This document shows positions 6,115 to 7,472 of a DNA stretch of 7,472 nt, piece by piece. A program made the translations under genes and the position numbers. Numbering within the stretch: position 1 is the first letter of the stretch; every line of letters starts with the position of its first letter. The DNA lies in assembly GCA_003646715.1 (NCBI GenBank), contig QMLL01000074.1, positions 1-7,472 of the forward strand. The letters run 5' to 3'. The notes beneath the pieces were generated by a model. It did no database searches, was not told the DNA's origin, and worked only from the letters and a program-made list of their open reading frames with translations. Source of the DNA: Deltaproteobacteria bacterium. Lineage in GTDB: Bacteria; Desulfobacterota; Syntrophobacteria; B119-G9.

Positions 6115-7453
6115 CCAGACTGCCGGCTATTTCTTCTGTTATTTCCAGATTTTGCGGTCTGAAGCTCGACTGTCTCAATATTTTTAATGCTTCTTCCCTG
6201 TCTGAATCCGGGAATTTGCGGAACCAGGTTTTTTTGTTGCTCTCTGACGCTATAATTTCTCCGTCGGAGATAATTATTTCACCATCTCTAAGCAAACACC
6301 AACAAGACGAAAACGCCTGCTTCATGGATTCTTGGTCGCTTTCCGTCTCGACATCATAAATCGCGATATCAGCCTTAGAACCAAAATTAAGATTCCCTCG
6401 ATCAATAATTCCAAGTATTTCTGCGGGAACGTTACGCGTTATTCTAGCAAGAAAAGAAAAGCCGAATCTGGAAGCGATGGAAGCCCAGAGAGACGCATAG
6501 TTCTGTAAGAAATCTTTCGCAGGTAACATCATGGAAAAAGCGATTTTGTAGTCGCTACTTCCGCCTAACAAATCCATAAGTTTGTTTGTTTCCTTGTTCT
6601 CTCCTCCACTGGCAAGAACGTAATAGACCGGGTGAGTCAAACCAATGTCAAACTTAAACACCCGTCCTGGGATTTCCTGTGGTTCCGGCAAAATTCTCAG
6701 ATGATCCCCTTCGGGGACAAATCCAATGTCCACACTTGCACCTGAGTCAAGAACTGACTTCAGCTCCTTTAAATTATTCCCTGCCAGCAATTCAAAAACC
6801 GAAGAAAGATGATAGCTTTCGGGATATGAAGAAACCAGATTTACTGACGTTTCCCTTGGGTGAACAAACATCCTGAGCTTCAGAGCATCAGCCACCCGGG
6901 CAAAAAATTCCAACAATCTGGAAGCTTCAATATTTCTGTGGCTATATATTTCTTGCTCGTAGTACAGTTCAGGCTCGAAAAGCCTGAAACCAATACATTT
7001 GCTTATTTCTCCGAAAGCCGCCACGACCCTGGCACATTTTTCAACATCTTCGCTTCTGACAAAATTCTCCAGGTCGTATAAAGGAAGAGATAGGAACATA
7101 GACGTATGAAGCCACGGAACCTTTGACAGCTCGTAATGAGTATAAGCAGCCGTATGCAGAGTAACAAAAGCTTCGTTTACGAACGTGTATCCCAGGCGAA
7201 CGTAAGCCTCTCCGATGTCTCTCACAGCCGGGAGCCGGCTGCAGCTCCTGATAAAATTTAGCCCGTACGTGGCCATGTGGGCATTCACATCGATGGCTCC
7301 GGCCATCAAAACACGTCCTTCGGCATCGATTTCGATCTGCGCTGTGTCAATACTACCTACGATCCGACCGCTATCAATGAGAATTGTCCCAACATCTCCT
7401 TCCCTTCCGCTGGCAGGATCGTAAATTCTGGCATTTTTGATTGCAACTTTCAT
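6095..7453 (-). CDS. FwdA-like amidohydrolase-fold protein (formylmethanofuran dehydrogenase subunit A homologue, probably lacking the metal site)
   Basis: This 452-residue protein resembles formylmethanofuran dehydrogenase subunit A, the amidohydrolase subunit that joins formate to methanofuran in methanogens. The N-terminal beta-sandwich (NARIYDP at 7-13, then VLMAGAIDVNAHM at 48-60), the helix region near TAAYTHYELSKVPWL (101-115) and the C-terminal part (AEILGIIDRGNLNFGSKADIAIYD, 344-367) follow the FwdA pattern. From memory, FwdA is about 550-570 residues, so this copy is roughly 100 shorter. The HxH metal motif reads N57-A-H59. The segment holding the carboxylated lysine reads GFRLFEP, with R157. 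The late Asp-His segment reads FSMMLP (306-311). Most metal ligands therefore appear lost, and catalysis is doubtful. The ATG is the only plausible start: an in-frame TGA sits at 7471-7469, and the ribosome site is weak (GAAG close to the start). It is the first gene of the visible operon. A dihydroorotase-like enzyme is an alternative, but the C-terminal match favours FwdA. The family call is fairly sure; the function is unknown. Confidence 0.72.
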   Translation of the reverse strand: MKVAIKNARIYDPASGREGDVGTILIDSGRIVGSIDTAQIEIDAEGRVLMAGAIDVNAHMATYGLNFIRSCSRLPAVRDIGEAYVRLGYTFVNEAFVTLHTAAYTHYELSKVPWLHTSMFLSLPLYDLENFVRSEDVEKCARVVAAFGEISKCIGFRLFEPELYYEQEIYSHRNIEASRLLEFFARVADALKLRMFVHPRETSVNLVSSYPESYHLSSVFELLAGNNLKELKSVLDSGASVDIGFVPEGDHLRILPEPQEIPGRVFKFDIGLTHPVYYVLASGGENKETNKLMDLLGGSSDYKIAFSMMLPAKDFLQNYASLWASIASRFGFSFLARITRNVPAEILGIIDRGNLNFGSKADIAIYDVETESDQESMKQAFSSCWCLLRDGEIIISDGEIIASESNKKTWFRKFPDSDREEALKILRQSSFRPQNLEITEEIAGSLAEISEG

Positions 7454-7472
7454 ATCTTCAAAAAGGTTTCAA

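Overview
The window looks like accessory redox-metabolism DNA from a strictly anaerobic Gram-negative bacterium. A sulfate-reducing or syntrophic member of the Desulfobacterota is the best guess. This rests on heterodisulfide-reductase-type flavin and Fe-S proteins beside a formylmethanofuran-dehydrogenase-A-like protein, together with a bacterial AmpG-type permease. No rRNA, tRNA, mobile element or CRISPR array is visible, so the taxonomic placement is inference only.

All six genes lie on the minus strand, so the transcript reads from the right edge to the left. In that order they are: a FwdA-like amidohydrolase-fold protein (7453-6095); a small Fe-S protein with an N-terminal Fes domain and a ferredoxin domain (6010-5549); an HdrC-like Fe-S protein (5515-5027); a 1037-residue tandem HdrA-like flavin/Fe-S protein (4942-1829); a small Rossmann-fold protein with five cysteines in its C-terminal half (1825-1181); and an AmpG-like MFS permease that runs off the left edge (1163 to beyond 1). 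Gaps between genes are 84, 33, 84, 3 and 17 bases, which suggests one operon. Its promoter probably lies beyond the right edge, since none is convincing inside the window. No stretch longer than 84 bases is without a gene.

The central idea is a soluble electron-transfer module. The HdrA-like fusion carries two FAD-type Rossmann units and many Fe-S clusters. HdrC and the Fes/ferredoxin protein would pass electrons to or from it, and the FwdA-like protein would supply or bind the substrate. Two things are odd. No HdrB, the usual disulfide-cleaving subunit, is present in the window. The FwdA-like protein has also lost most of the residues expected to hold the dinuclear metal site of true FwdA. 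The module is therefore unlikely to be an ordinary formylmethanofuran dehydrogenase or an ordinary heterodisulfide reductase, and its substrate cannot be read from the sequence.

Other points of note are an exact 11-bp inverted repeat across the stop codon of the FwdA-like gene, and a Rossmann/Cys protein that appears translationally coupled to the HdrA fusion.
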